Source: RYN-433 sp036558265 (GTDB taxonomy: Bacteria; Planctomycetota; Phycisphaerae; Tepidisphaerales; Tepidisphaeraceae). From it: a stretch of 17,503 nucleotides of DNA. The translations under genes and the position numbers were made by a program. Where the stretch lies: the NCBI GenBank assembly GCA_036558265.1, contig DATBFY010000061.1, forward strand, positions 1 to 17,503. Reading direction: 5' to 3'. Position 1 is the stretch's first letter. Each line of letters starts with the position of its first letter. Of the stretch, positions 1-7,183 are shown in pieces. The notes below the pieces were generated by a model. It had not been told where the DNA came from. It saw nothing but the letters and a program-made list of their open reading frames with translations, and ran no database searches.

Positions 1-318
1 CTTGAACGTCAGCAGGTTCTTGTAGACCTCGTCGAGGTCATTGGTCATCGGAAACGTCCGAAACGGCCCCATCGCGTTGCCGTAACCGATCAACCCGATG
101 CGCAGCTCGGGCGCCGGCTTGGCCTTGGCGATCTGGTTGACGATGGCCCACACCTTCTGCTTTGCCGTCTCGATGACCGGCCCCATCGAGCCCGAGCAAT
201 CGATGCAGAAGACGACGTCGATGTGAGGCTTATCCTCGGGGATCGCTTGGGCCGGTTCGGCGGCGAACGAGGACCAGGTCAGCGAAAGGGCCAGGGCGCA
301 GACGAGCAACGGTCGCAT
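1..318 (-). CDS. Secreted von Willebrand factor A (vWA) domain protein, N-terminal part only
   Basis: The gene runs off the left edge, so only the first 106 codons are present. The ATG at 318 is preceded by GGAGG five bases upstream, a good ribosome binding site. Residues 1-19 (MRPLLVCALALSLTWSSFA) form a Sec signal peptide with likely cleavage around the Ala-Ala that follows. A vWA fold begins near residue 33: HIDVVFCIDCSGSMG contains the metal-ion-dependent adhesion site motif DxSGS (here DCSGS), followed by an amphipathic helix (VIETAKQKVWAIVNQIA) and the second strand (LRIGLIGYGN). Exported vWA proteins of this kind usually bind protein partners through a divalent cation; the partner here is unknown. 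It lies 104 bp downstream of the GH10 membrane protein gene on the same strand and may be co-transcribed, although the gap is long enough for its own promoter. Any C-terminal domain is outside the window. Confidence 0.85.
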   Translation of the reverse strand, partial: MRPLLVCALALSLTWSSFAAEPAQAIPEDKPHIDVVFCIDCSGSMGPVIETAKQKVWAIVNQIAKAKPAPELRIGLIGYGNAMGPFRTFPMTNDLDEVYKNLLTFK

Positions 319-422
319 AAGAACCTCCGCGAATGAGCGTTTGATATGCGATTAGACCTCGTTCCCGTTGGGAAGTTCCGCGACGGATATCGGTAACAAG
401 CGTGTAACAGCCAGCCGCGCGG

Positions 423-3400
423 TCAGCTCCCCTTCGCCATGCTTCGCGCATCATCGATCAGCCGCAGCGGCAACACGTTCGTCCCGCCCGGCTTGACCGA
501 AAACGTCCCCTTGAGCCGCCGGCCGTCCCGCGTCGTGAACGTGATCTCGTAATCCCCATGGAACCCGCGGAACGCGACCGTGCCCTCGCGCCCGATCTGC
601 CCGTCCAGCCGCGTCATCCAGCGGTCGCGAATGAGGGTCTTGAGCCGGTTGTAAAGCGGACGCGGCGCGTCGTTGTGATCGGGATCGAGCAACCCGGCTT
701 GCCCCGTCCCGCCGATCATCGAGCTGCCGAACCCGACCGACCGCACGATCGACGGCCCCAGGTCCCAGTAGTTGATCGCCTCCACTTCCGGATGGCTGAA
801 GAGGGTCGTGTAGTACTGCTCGAAGAAGTCGGCCGCCAGTTCCGGCGTCCAGTGGTCGGCCTGCTTGACCGGGCTGGTGAAGCCAAGCCCCAGGTCCAGC
901 GTGGCCTCGGAGATGTGGAACTTCACCCCGTATTGCGCCCAGGCATCCAGGCACTCGTAAACCTGCCGCATATCGGGCCAGCACCCCATCGGCTTGTGCC
1001 CGTGACTGGAGAAGAAGTCCACCTTGCCGCCCTGCGCCAGCACTTGTTCCAGGTCGTCCGAGCCGCGCATCATCGAGCTGGCCCCCCCGCCGTAAAACTG
1101 CGCGCAGTGACTGATCCCCAGCTTCAGGTCCGGATATTTCGCGCGGATCGCCTTAAACGCGTCGGCCGCGTAATTCTCCATGTACGAGTCGTTCATCACC
1201 TGCCAGTACTTGATCCGGTCGTGGTACCGATCCACCGTCTTCATGCAGTGCTCGAGCCACGCCTTTCGGAGCTCATTGGAATCCAGTCGCCGCGCCCAAT
1301 ACGGGATGAACCCGCTGAGGTAGTGGAACTCCACCGTGATGCCGTTCTTCGCGCACCAGTCCACGTACTTGTCGAGCTCCTCGTAGTGCCACTCGCCCCT
1401 TGCCGGTTCCAGCCGCTGCCACTTCGCCGAGAACGGGATCACCGTGTAATTGAAAACCGCCTTGACCAACTCAAGCTCCCTGGGCGTCACCGCAGGCGGC
1501 TCGAAGCTGTCGTTGCCCGAATCCCCCGCCGGCTCGCCGAAGAACGGCATCGACACCCCAAAGCCGAACGCCTGCTTCGTCTGGCGAATCTCGTAACTCC
1601 CGCCCGTCAGCATTCGGCCGTCGGCGTCGGTCAATTCCAGCCGCACGTCGCTCTTGCGGTACTTCTCGATGTTCGGCTTGGCGACGTTCTCGATGAACGC
1701 GTCCTGCTCGTCGAGCACGCGCGGCTCGTACACCGCCCACGTCCCGTTCGTGTACGCACGCTTCAGTTCGCGCGACGGATTGGCGGGCAAGACGACGTAG
1801 CTCGCACCATACGACTTGGCCAGCGTCGCCACCTCCCGGTCGCTCATGTTCTCCAGCGTCTTGGCGTGCATCAGCTCGCCCATACCCTTGGCGTCATAAA
1901 TGACCGGCCGGATCGACGTCAGCTTCCGCCACCAGTCCTTCGCGAACGCCGCGCTGAAGTAAAGCTGCGTGCCGTCGCGCCACTCGCATACCACCGAACG
2001 ATCGGAATGGATGCGGAAGCCCCCCTGCTGCGGCGGCGTCAGAAACACCGCGCTCTTGGGCGTGTTCTGGGCCGCCCACTCCTGCGCCGCCACCCACGCC
2101 CGCTGCTCCCCGGCGGCCCCATCCGCACCCCCCAGCGTCCGCTTCTCGTACAGCCCGAATGCGATGCAGCCGGCAAGGGCTGCCGTTGCAAAGCAGAGCT
2201 TCATGCGCGACCCGATCGGGATGCTGCGGATCACCCACACCGCCAGCGCGATCGCCAGCGGAATCCAAAGCATCCCACCGACGCCCTGGAGGCTCCGGCG
2301 AACCGCCTCGAACGTGAGCTGGCCATCGACGCCGGGAATGTGAAACTCGATCGTCCGCCACGCCGCGACGGTCACCAGCACCGCCAGGCTCGCAACCAGT
2401 GACTGCCCCCAGGCGAGTCGCCCGTTGATCAGCGCCACGGCCACCGCCGCGACCAGCAGGTACGGCGCCACCGCGAGCAACCCCGGCACCGCGACGCAAG
2501 CAAAGGTCGCTATGGCCAGCAGAACCTCCAACAGCCGCGCCCCAAGATTCGCCTCCGCACCCCCGTTTAGCCGCTCCACTTGTGGAGCGCGATCCACATT
2601 CCCCGGAAACGCCAGGTCCACCCCATCCCCGCCTCGCGCGCGACGCGTCCACAGGTACCGCAGATCCCCCAACCGTATCCCCCCCACGATCCCGTGCGCC
2701 ACATATGCCAGCATCAGCACGACCAGCAACCGCGAGCTCCGGAAAAGTTGCGCCCGCACCACCGTCGACACCGGCCACACATCCGTGAGCACCCAGCCCA
2801 CCAGGAACAACACCCCGGCCCCCGCCGCCAGCAACAGACTCTTTCGCTGCTCCGTCCGACCCGCCGAAAACGACATCGACACCGCCGCCAGTCCCACCAA
2901 GAGCGCGAACCGCGGCACATCGCTCGCCCCGGCCGTCCACCAGCTTGACGGAAAGCTGTGGTCGGCCGAACGGATGCGCGTCTTGTCCAGCCAGAATCCG
3001 TCGAACTGCTGCCGGTGCCGCAGCATCTCCGCGATCGTCGGCGACGCCAGCACCGCGAACACCGCCACCATCAGCGGCAAACGCCACCACCACCCCGGCC
3101 GGCGATAATCGAATACCGCCCAGGCAAGGAACATGAACAACAGGTATCCCGCCGTCAGCGCGTGCAGGTTGAAGATCAATCCCAGTAGCGCGAACGCGGC
3201 CAAGTGCCATTGCTTATACAGCAACACCATCGCCAGGATCGCCAGAGGGAACACCGCCCACGTATGCGTGAACCCCACCGAGTAAAGGTCATCCCCCGCC
3301 AATGCCCGGTGATGCCCCGCGAGCATCAGCAGCACCAGTACCACACCGCTCGCCCGATCCTTGAAGATCGCCTTGCCCAACTCATATGCCGCCCACAGCA

Positions 3401-3749
3401 CCCCCGCCGCCGTCAGCACGTGCAGCCAGAAGTACGCCGAGTACAGATCCACCCGCGCCACCAGCACCGCCAGCAGCCGGAAAAAGTAGCTCGGATAGTC
3501 CGCCAAGGTCTCTTTGACCATCGAATCGTTGGCGAAGAGCTGCGGGTCGATCCAGTGCTTGAGAAATGGGATCTGGATCGACTGGTTCCCCACCCCCACC
3601 CGATAGCCAGCGAACAGCACCTGCGCCAGCGCCAGCAGGATGAACAACTGGGCCCCCAGCACCCATCGGACCATTGCCGTCCCCCACGTCCGCCGGGGCG
3701 CACGCGGCGACTCCTTCGCCATTTCGCCAACCGATTCCACAGCGCTCAC
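423..3749 (-). CDS. Multi-pass membrane protein with C-terminal GH10 xylanase-like domain
   Basis: 1108 residues from a GTG start at 3749, chosen because GGAGG lies five bases upstream; the next in-frame ATG (residue 10) has no such site. Residues 25-535 hold about 13-15 hydrophobic segments. The first outward loop carries acidic residues (IDPQLFANDS, about 67-76), which is reminiscent of GT-C glycosyltransferases; that likeness is an inference. Residues 545-680 are soluble and include FLTPPQQGGFRIHSDRS (569-585), resembling DUF6798-type proteins (recalled, not searched). Residues 700-735 form a small beta module, with GH10 at about 735-1040: strand FNYTVIPFSAKWQRLEP, then YWQVMND, then the nucleophile strand FHISEATLD with Glu948. 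The acid/base Glu of the usual VxNE motif is Asp854 here (codon GAC). A C-terminal beta module (about 1055-1100) follows. GH10 enzymes cleave beta-1,4-xylan; whether this one is active is uncertain. The GH10 part probably faces the periplasm or cell exterior. Confidence 0.88.
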   Translation of the reverse strand: MSAVESVGEMAKESPRAPRRTWGTAMVRWVLGAQLFILLALAQVLFAGYRVGVGNQSIQIPFLKHWIDPQLFANDSMVKETLADYPSYFFRLLAVLVARVDLYSAYFWLHVLTAAGVLWAAYELGKAIFKDRASGVVLVLLMLAGHHRALAGDDLYSVGFTHTWAVFPLAILAMVLLYKQWHLAAFALLGLIFNLHALTAGYLLFMFLAWAVFDYRRPGWWWRLPLMVAVFAVLASPTIAEMLRHRQQFDGFWLDKTRIRSADHSFPSSWWTAGASDVPRFALLVGLAAVSMSFSAGRTEQRKSLLLAAGAGVLFLVGWVLTDVWPVSTVVRAQLFRSSRLLVVLMLAYVAHGIVGGIRLGDLRYLWTRRARGGDGVDLAFPGNVDRAPQVERLNGGAEANLGARLLEVLLAIATFACVAVPGLLAVAPYLLVAAVAVALINGRLAWGQSLVASLAVLVTVAAWRTIEFHIPGVDGQLTFEAVRRSLQGVGGMLWIPLAIALAVWVIRSIPIGSRMKLCFATAALAGCIAFGLYEKRTLGGADGAAGEQRAWVAAQEWAAQNTPKSAVFLTPPQQGGFRIHSDRSVVCEWRDGTQLYFSAAFAKDWWRKLTSIRPVIYDAKGMGELMHAKTLENMSDREVATLAKSYGASYVVLPANPSRELKRAYTNGTWAVYEPRVLDEQDAFIENVAKPNIEKYRKSDVRLELTDADGRMLTGGSYEIRQTKQAFGFGVSMPFFGEPAGDSGNDSFEPPAVTPRELELVKAVFNYTVIPFSAKWQRLEPARGEWHYEELDKYVDWCAKNGITVEFHYLSGFIPYWARRLDSNELRKAWLEHCMKTVDRYHDRIKYWQVMNDSYMENYAADAFKAIRAKYPDLKLGISHCAQFYGGGASSMMRGSDDLEQVLAQGGKVDFFSSHGHKPMGCWPDMRQVYECLDAWAQYGVKFHISEATLDLGLGFTSPVKQADHWTPELAADFFEQYYTTLFSHPEVEAINYWDLGPSIVRSVGFGSSMIGGTGQAGLLDPDHNDAPRPLYNRLKTLIRDRWMTRLDGQIGREGTVAFRGFHGDYEITFTTRDGRRLKGTFSVKPGGTNVLPLRLIDDARSMAKGS

Positions 3750-3915
3750 ACGGTCCTCCGAGTGAATGACGTTAGCACCGACACTTCATTTCGTCGCGCC
3801 AGTCCGGGCGCATCTTCCCATCGCGCCGACGTGTATGTGACTGTAGCGTCTATACCTACCCACAACGCGACGCGTTAATCCCGAAAAACCTCACGCCGTC
3901 ATGCCACCGGCTGAG
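3750..3915. other. Intergenic region upstream of the membrane/GH10 gene
   Basis: No credible coding sequence here. It is the left half of a 351-bp gap between the divergent membrane/GH10 gene and the AEC transporter gene. It carries the GGAGG ribosome binding site of the GTG start at 3749 (minus strand) and a perfect 13-bp dyad, AACGCG-A-CGCGTT, at 3864-3876 that could be an operator. I found no convincing -10/-35 pair on either strand. Confidence 0.5.
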
Positions 3916-4074
3916 TCACCGCAGAGACGCAGAGATCGCAGAGGCAAGCCGTGTCGCGAGCAAGTGTGCCGTTTACGTTTCTCGTTTCTCGTTTTTTCGC
4001 TTTCCATCATCCATCCGCCATCCGCCATCCTCCATCTTCGCTTCTTCTCCGCGTCCTCTGCGCCTCTGCGGTGA
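3916..4074. repeat. 159-bp intergenic element with inverted terminal arms
   Basis: The left arm at 3916-3944 (TCACCGCAGAGACGCAGAGA then TCGCAGAGG) is the imperfect reverse complement of the right arm at 4046-4074 (ends CCTCTGCGCCTCTGCGGTGA), about 25 of 29 positions. Between them lie short pyrimidine-rich direct repeats (GTTTCTC units, 3977-3997) and CCATCCG/CCATCC units (4004-4036). No transposase is present. From memory, sequences of the 'CACCGCAGAGGCGCAGAGG' and 'GGATGGCGGATGGAGGATGG' types recur between genes in planctomycete and other genomes, so this is probably one copy of a dispersed non-autonomous or palindromic repeat. Short open frames across it, on either strand, are not believable proteins. 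Confidence 0.75.
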
Positions 4075-4100
4075 GCCTGCATTATCATCGACCCCGACAA

Positions 4101-5087
4101 ATGTTCCACCTCGCCGCCGACGTCCTCCTCTCCATCCTCACCCCCATCCTCCTGATGGTGCTGATCGGTGCCCTGCTGCGCTGGCGCTTGCGCATCGACG
4201 TTGCCACCCTGGGCAAGCTCAACATCTACCTCTTCGTACCCGTCTACGTGTACGAATACGTCAGCACCAGCCGCCTCCGCCCGTCCGAGATGGCCGGCAT
4301 CTTCTCGATCACCGTCCTCCAGGTCGGCACGCTGGGCCTGATCGTCTGGGCGATCGGCCGCGCCCTCCGCGTCTCGCGCCCCACCCTCGCCGCGGTCGCG
4401 CTGGCGGTCATGTTCTACAACAGCGGCAACTACGGGCTCCCCCTCGCCGAGCTTGCCTATCCCGCAAAAACCGCCGGCGATCCGAAAAACGGCGCCGCCG
4501 TCCAGACCTTCGTCATGATGGCCGTCAATCTGTTAACCTTCACCGTCGGCATGGCCATCGCCGCCGCCGCTCATCACGGCGGGATCGGCAAAGGCATGTT
4601 AGTCCTTTTGCGTCTCCCGATCCTGCCGGGCCTGGCCTGCGGCATCCTCGCCCAATGGTGGCTCAAAACCGGGCACACCCTGCCCATCGCCATCTCCAAG
4701 ACCAGCCGCTACATCGCCGACGGCCTGATCCCCGTGGCCCTCGTTACCCTGGGCGCCCAGCTCGCCACCAACCCCCGCTGGCCACGCTGGAAACCCGTCA
4801 GCCTCGTCCTGGTCCTGCGCCTGATCGTCGGCCCCATCCAGATGGCGGCCCTGCTCTACCTCCTCCATTTGACCGGCCATCGCTCCCTGGATCTCTGGCC
4901 GTGGCCCGCCGAACTGCTCATCCTGACCGCCAGCGTCCCCACCGCCGTCAACACGCTCCTCCTGACCCTGGAAATCGGCGGCGACGCCGAGCTCGCCGCC
5001 GACTGCGTCTTCTGGACCACCGTCGCCAGCATCCTCACCATCACCCTCTGGCTGATCCTCCTCCGCGCCAGCCCCTGGTTCCACTGA
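4101..5087 (+). CDS. AEC-family (auxin efflux carrier-type) transporter
   Basis: 328 residues, the normal length for the bacterial AEC family (TC 2.A.69), with about ten hydrophobic segments from residue 5 to the end. Family features seen are the N-terminal segment with LTPILLMVLIGALLRW, the NSGNYGLPLA motif in the fourth/fifth helix region (about residue 110-119), and the C-terminal SVPTAVNTLLLTLEIGGD segment followed by a last helix. AEC proteins export or exchange small organic anions (malate, malonate and similar in bacteria) across the inner membrane; the substrate here cannot be told. The frame is open upstream to 3951, but that extension would be encoded by the inverted-repeat element, so I start at the ATG at 4101. 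This start has no obvious Shine-Dalgarno sequence and sits only 26 bp past the repeat arm. It is monocistronic and convergent with the RTX/calpain gene. Confidence 0.9.
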   Translation: MFHLAADVLLSILTPILLMVLIGALLRWRLRIDVATLGKLNIYLFVPVYVYEYVSTSRLRPSEMAGIFSITVLQVGTLGLIVWAIGRALRVSRPTLAAVALAVMFYNSGNYGLPLAELAYPAKTAGDPKNGAAVQTFVMMAVNLLTFTVGMAIAAAAHHGGIGKGMLVLLRLPILPGLACGILAQWWLKTGHTLPIAISKTSRYIADGLIPVALVTLGAQLATNPRWPRWKPVSLVLVLRLIVGPIQMAALLYLLHLTGHRSLDLWPWPAELLILTASVPTAVNTLLLTLEIGGDAELAADCVFWTTVASILTITLWLILLRASPWFH

Positions 5088-5092
5088 CCAGA

Positions 5093-5132
5093 AAAAGCAG
5101 ACCACGGCCGGCGCACTCGCGCGCCGGCCGTG
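5093..5132. terminator. Strong hairpin between convergent genes, best read from the minus strand
   Basis: A perfect 12-bp GC-rich stem, CACGGCCGGCGC (5103-5114) with GCGCCGGCCGTG (5121-5132), closes a 6-base loop. On the minus strand it is followed within a few bases by a run of five T (complement of AAAAA at 5092-5096), giving a rho-independent terminator for the RTX/calpain gene. On the plus strand the run after the stem is only weakly T-rich, so it may act less strongly for the AEC gene. Confidence 0.8.
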
Positions 5133-5174
5133 ATCTTCCTACTGTCTACTGACTGCTATCTACTCGCTACTTCT

Positions 5175-6965
5175 TCACACGTACGCCGACTGCACCTTGC
5201 TGATGTTGTCGAACAACTGCTGCGCCGTGATGTCCACGTACGCGCCCGGGTTGCCGGCCCAGCCCCAGGGGTTGCGGACGACCACGTGCCGGGTGCCCCA
5301 GCCGTCGGTGTAGACGTGATCGACCATGTAGGCGTGGCTTCCGACCAGTGCCGTCGCATCGCCGTTCGTGCCGATCGTCACGGCCTTGCCCGCGCCCAGC
5401 TCCCCGCTCACGTAGTTCCACAGGTCGTTGGCGTTGTGCCACGCCTTGTACCACCAGTCCACGTCCTGCGAGCTCGTCGAGGCGCCCATCGCGCTGTACG
5501 CCTCGTCCATCCAGCCGTTCTCGATCGAGTGGTAATCGCCGTCGTTGTGCCGGTAGAACGCGAACGCCTTCTCCATGATCGCGGTCCAGACCGAGCCGCC
5601 CGTGCCCAGGCCCGCGTACACCAGGTTGCCCGAGCCGTCGGTCGGCAGGTCGCCGTCCACCCGGATGAACGTGCTGCCGAACTGCACCGCGTACGTGCCG
5701 TCGCCCAGCTCCGTGATGTGCTGGCGGATGCGGTCCGCATCGGCCTTGGCGACCGAGCCCAGGCCGGCGAGGAAGTAGCAGTCGCCCAGGCCGTTCTGGT
5801 CGATGTCGTCCTTGATCGGACCGCTGGTCGAGAACAGCGGACGGTTCGAGAAGTTCTGGTAGTTCGAGCCGCCCGTCGGATCCAGGAAGTTCTGACCGTT
5901 CGCGTCGCGGCTGACCGAGTAGCTGGTCCAATCCCACGGCCAGGGGCTGCCGTTGTGGAACGTCTCGTTCATGAACGAGCTGACGCGGTGCACGTGCCCG
6001 TTGAGCGTCTCAGCCAGGTCCGCGTCCCAGATGTTCTCGGTGCCCTCGGAGTCGGCCCAGAAGCTGTCGTAGCCGCCCTCGCCGTACAGGCAGTCGTTCT
6101 GCCCGCCGCCGATGCTCACCAGCGTGTCGTTGCCGTTGCCGCCGCACAGCACGTCGCAGCCGGCGTCGCCGTAGATCTTGTCGTCGCCGTCCTGGCCGTA
6201 GAGCCAGTCGTCGCCGGCATTTCCGTGGAGGATGTCGTTGCCGGCGCCGGCGTAGACGGTGTCGCAATCGGCGTCGCCAGAGATCACGTCGTTGCCGCCG
6301 CCGGTCGAGATGTAGTCGTTGCCGTAACTGCCGTGAACCGTGTCATTGCCCGTGTAGCCGTAGATGTAGTCGTTGCCGTAGTCGCCGTTCAGCGTGTTGT
6401 TGCCCTGCCAGCCGTACAGGACGTCGTTGCCGTTGCCGCCCGAGAGGAGGCAGTTGCCGTAGTCGGAGGCGTTGAGCACGTCGTCGCCGTCGCAGCCGTA
6501 GACCGAGTCGTTTCCGGTGTTGTCGGAGTAGACCGCGTAGCCGCCGACCCCGCCGTCCAGGCTGTCGTTGCCGCCCGCGCCCCAGATGAAGTCGTTGCCG
6601 CCCCCGCCGTTGATGCTGTCGGCCGCCGCGCCGCCGTACAGATAGTCGTTGCCGTTGCCGCCGTTGAGCTCGACCGGACGCAGGAACGACGAGTAGGTGT
6701 AGACCCAGTCGTTGCCGTCGCCGGCGTTGACCACGACCTTGCTGACCAGCGATTCGGCGTACGAGTTGGTGACGCCGTTCTCGGTGACCTGGATGGTCCC
6801 CGCGCTGTCGCTCAGGTAGATGCTGTCCGCCCCGCCCGTCCCGTTGATGACCAGCGGCGTGGGCAGGACCGGGTAGAAGATCGGCGTGACGGGCGTCACG
6901 GGGCCGATCACCGGGGCTACCGTCATCATCTGCCGCTGTTCCAGTTGTTCCATCATCTTCGACAT
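5175..6965 (-). CDS. RTX (hemolysin-type Ca-binding) repeat protein with C-terminal calpain-like cysteine protease domain
   Basis: 596 residues from the ATG at 6965, preceded by AGGAG nine bases upstream; the frame stays open further upstream but without start signals. Residues 1-15 (MSKMMEQLEQRQMMTV) resemble the LEPR-XLL motif at the N-terminus of planctomycete surface or secreted proteins. Residues about 40-305 are RTX-type repeats (GGNGNDYLYG, GNDSVYG, GNDVLYG, GGGNDVISG, GDDWLYGQDGDDKIYGD), which bind calcium in a beta-roll. Residues about 370-590 are a calpain (peptidase family C2) core with all three catalytic residues: Cys396 in GLGDCYFLAG, His544 in GSHAYMVDHVY, and Asn565 in RNPWGWAG. 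The protein ends soon after the core. No classical signal peptide and no type I secretion genes are visible, so the export route is open. Both modules are calcium-linked in known families, so calcium-dependent activity outside the cytoplasm is a reasonable inference. The substrate is unknown. Confidence 0.9.
   Translation of the reverse strand: MSKMMEQLEQRQMMTVAPVIGPVTPVTPIFYPVLPTPLVINGTGGADSIYLSDSAGTIQVTENGVTNSYAESLVSKVVVNAGDGNDWVYTYSSFLRPVELNGGNGNDYLYGGAAADSINGGGGNDFIWGAGGNDSLDGGVGGYAVYSDNTGNDSVYGCDGDDVLNASDYGNCLLSGGNGNDVLYGWQGNNTLNGDYGNDYIYGYTGNDTVHGSYGNDYISTGGGNDVISGDADCDTVYAGAGNDILHGNAGDDWLYGQDGDDKIYGDAGCDVLCGGNGNDTLVSIGGGQNDCLYGEGGYDSFWADSEGTENIWDADLAETLNGHVHRVSSFMNETFHNGSPWPWDWTSYSVSRDANGQNFLDPTGGSNYQNFSNRPLFSTSGPIKDDIDQNGLGDCYFLAGLGSVAKADADRIRQHITELGDGTYAVQFGSTFIRVDGDLPTDGSGNLVYAGLGTGGSVWTAIMEKAFAFYRHNDGDYHSIENGWMDEAYSAMGASTSSQDVDWWYKAWHNANDLWNYVSGELGAGKAVTIGTNGDATALVGSHAYMVDHVYTDGWGTRHVVVRNPWGWAGNPGAYVDITAQQLFDNISKVQSAYV
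6051..6668 (-). repeat. RTX glycine/aspartate repeat block within the calpain-like protease gene
   Basis: Encodes residues about 100-305 of the protease: more than a dozen nonapeptide-like units of the GGxGNDxLYG type in tandem. At DNA level it is a run of imperfect repeats rich in GTCGTTGCCG (read on the plus strand), which could allow recombination or slippage changes in repeat number. Several units are degenerate (CDTVYAGAG, NCLLSGG). Confidence 0.85.
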
Positions 6966-7183
6966 GACCGTCTGCTCCTTTGCGTTGGCCAGAGAGGCCG
7001 AGTTCTGGCCACATGTGAGTCCCGCGGAACAAACCTGCTCCGCGGATGACGGTCGCAAGATGGATTGGAACACCCCCGCGTTACACATGGGCCCGAAGAG
7101 GTATGACCCGGGCTGGTATCGCCCCCGGAAGCCTGCCCTCAATGGGGCAATGGGAGTGAAAGGACTCCTTCAGCCTTTCCTCA
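6966..7183. other. Intergenic region between hisA stop and RTX/calpain start
   Basis: 218 bp without a believable gene. It holds the AGGAG ribosome binding site of the RTX/calpain gene and an inverted repeat, CCGCGGA (7022-7028) with TCCGCGG (7039-7045), around a 10-base loop, about 55 bp upstream of that start. This could be a leader hairpin or an operator. I see no T-tract terminator after hisA and no confident promoter hexamers. Confidence 0.4.

Noticed and set aside
558..2402. A 614-codon open frame on the plus strand, antisense to the membrane/GH10 gene
   Set aside because: It is Arg/Pro/His/Val-rich with no domain, as expected of a shadow frame in high-GC DNA. The minus-strand frame has a ribosome binding site, membrane segments and GH10 motifs.
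3951..4100. N-terminal extension of the AEC transporter by 50 residues
   Set aside because: It would be encoded by the inverted-repeat element (Ser/Phe/His/Pro-rich), and AEC proteins normally begin at the first membrane helix just after 4101.
6051..6668. Possible CRISPR-like or satellite array from evenly spaced DNA repeats
   Set aside because: The periodicity is that of RTX codons, there are no unique spacers or palindromic repeats, and the reading frame is continuous.
5130..7049. A 639-codon plus-strand frame rich in Val/Ala/Asp repeats
   Set aside because: It is the antisense of the RTX repeats; its repetitive look comes from the real gene's repeat block. The minus strand carries the calpain triad.
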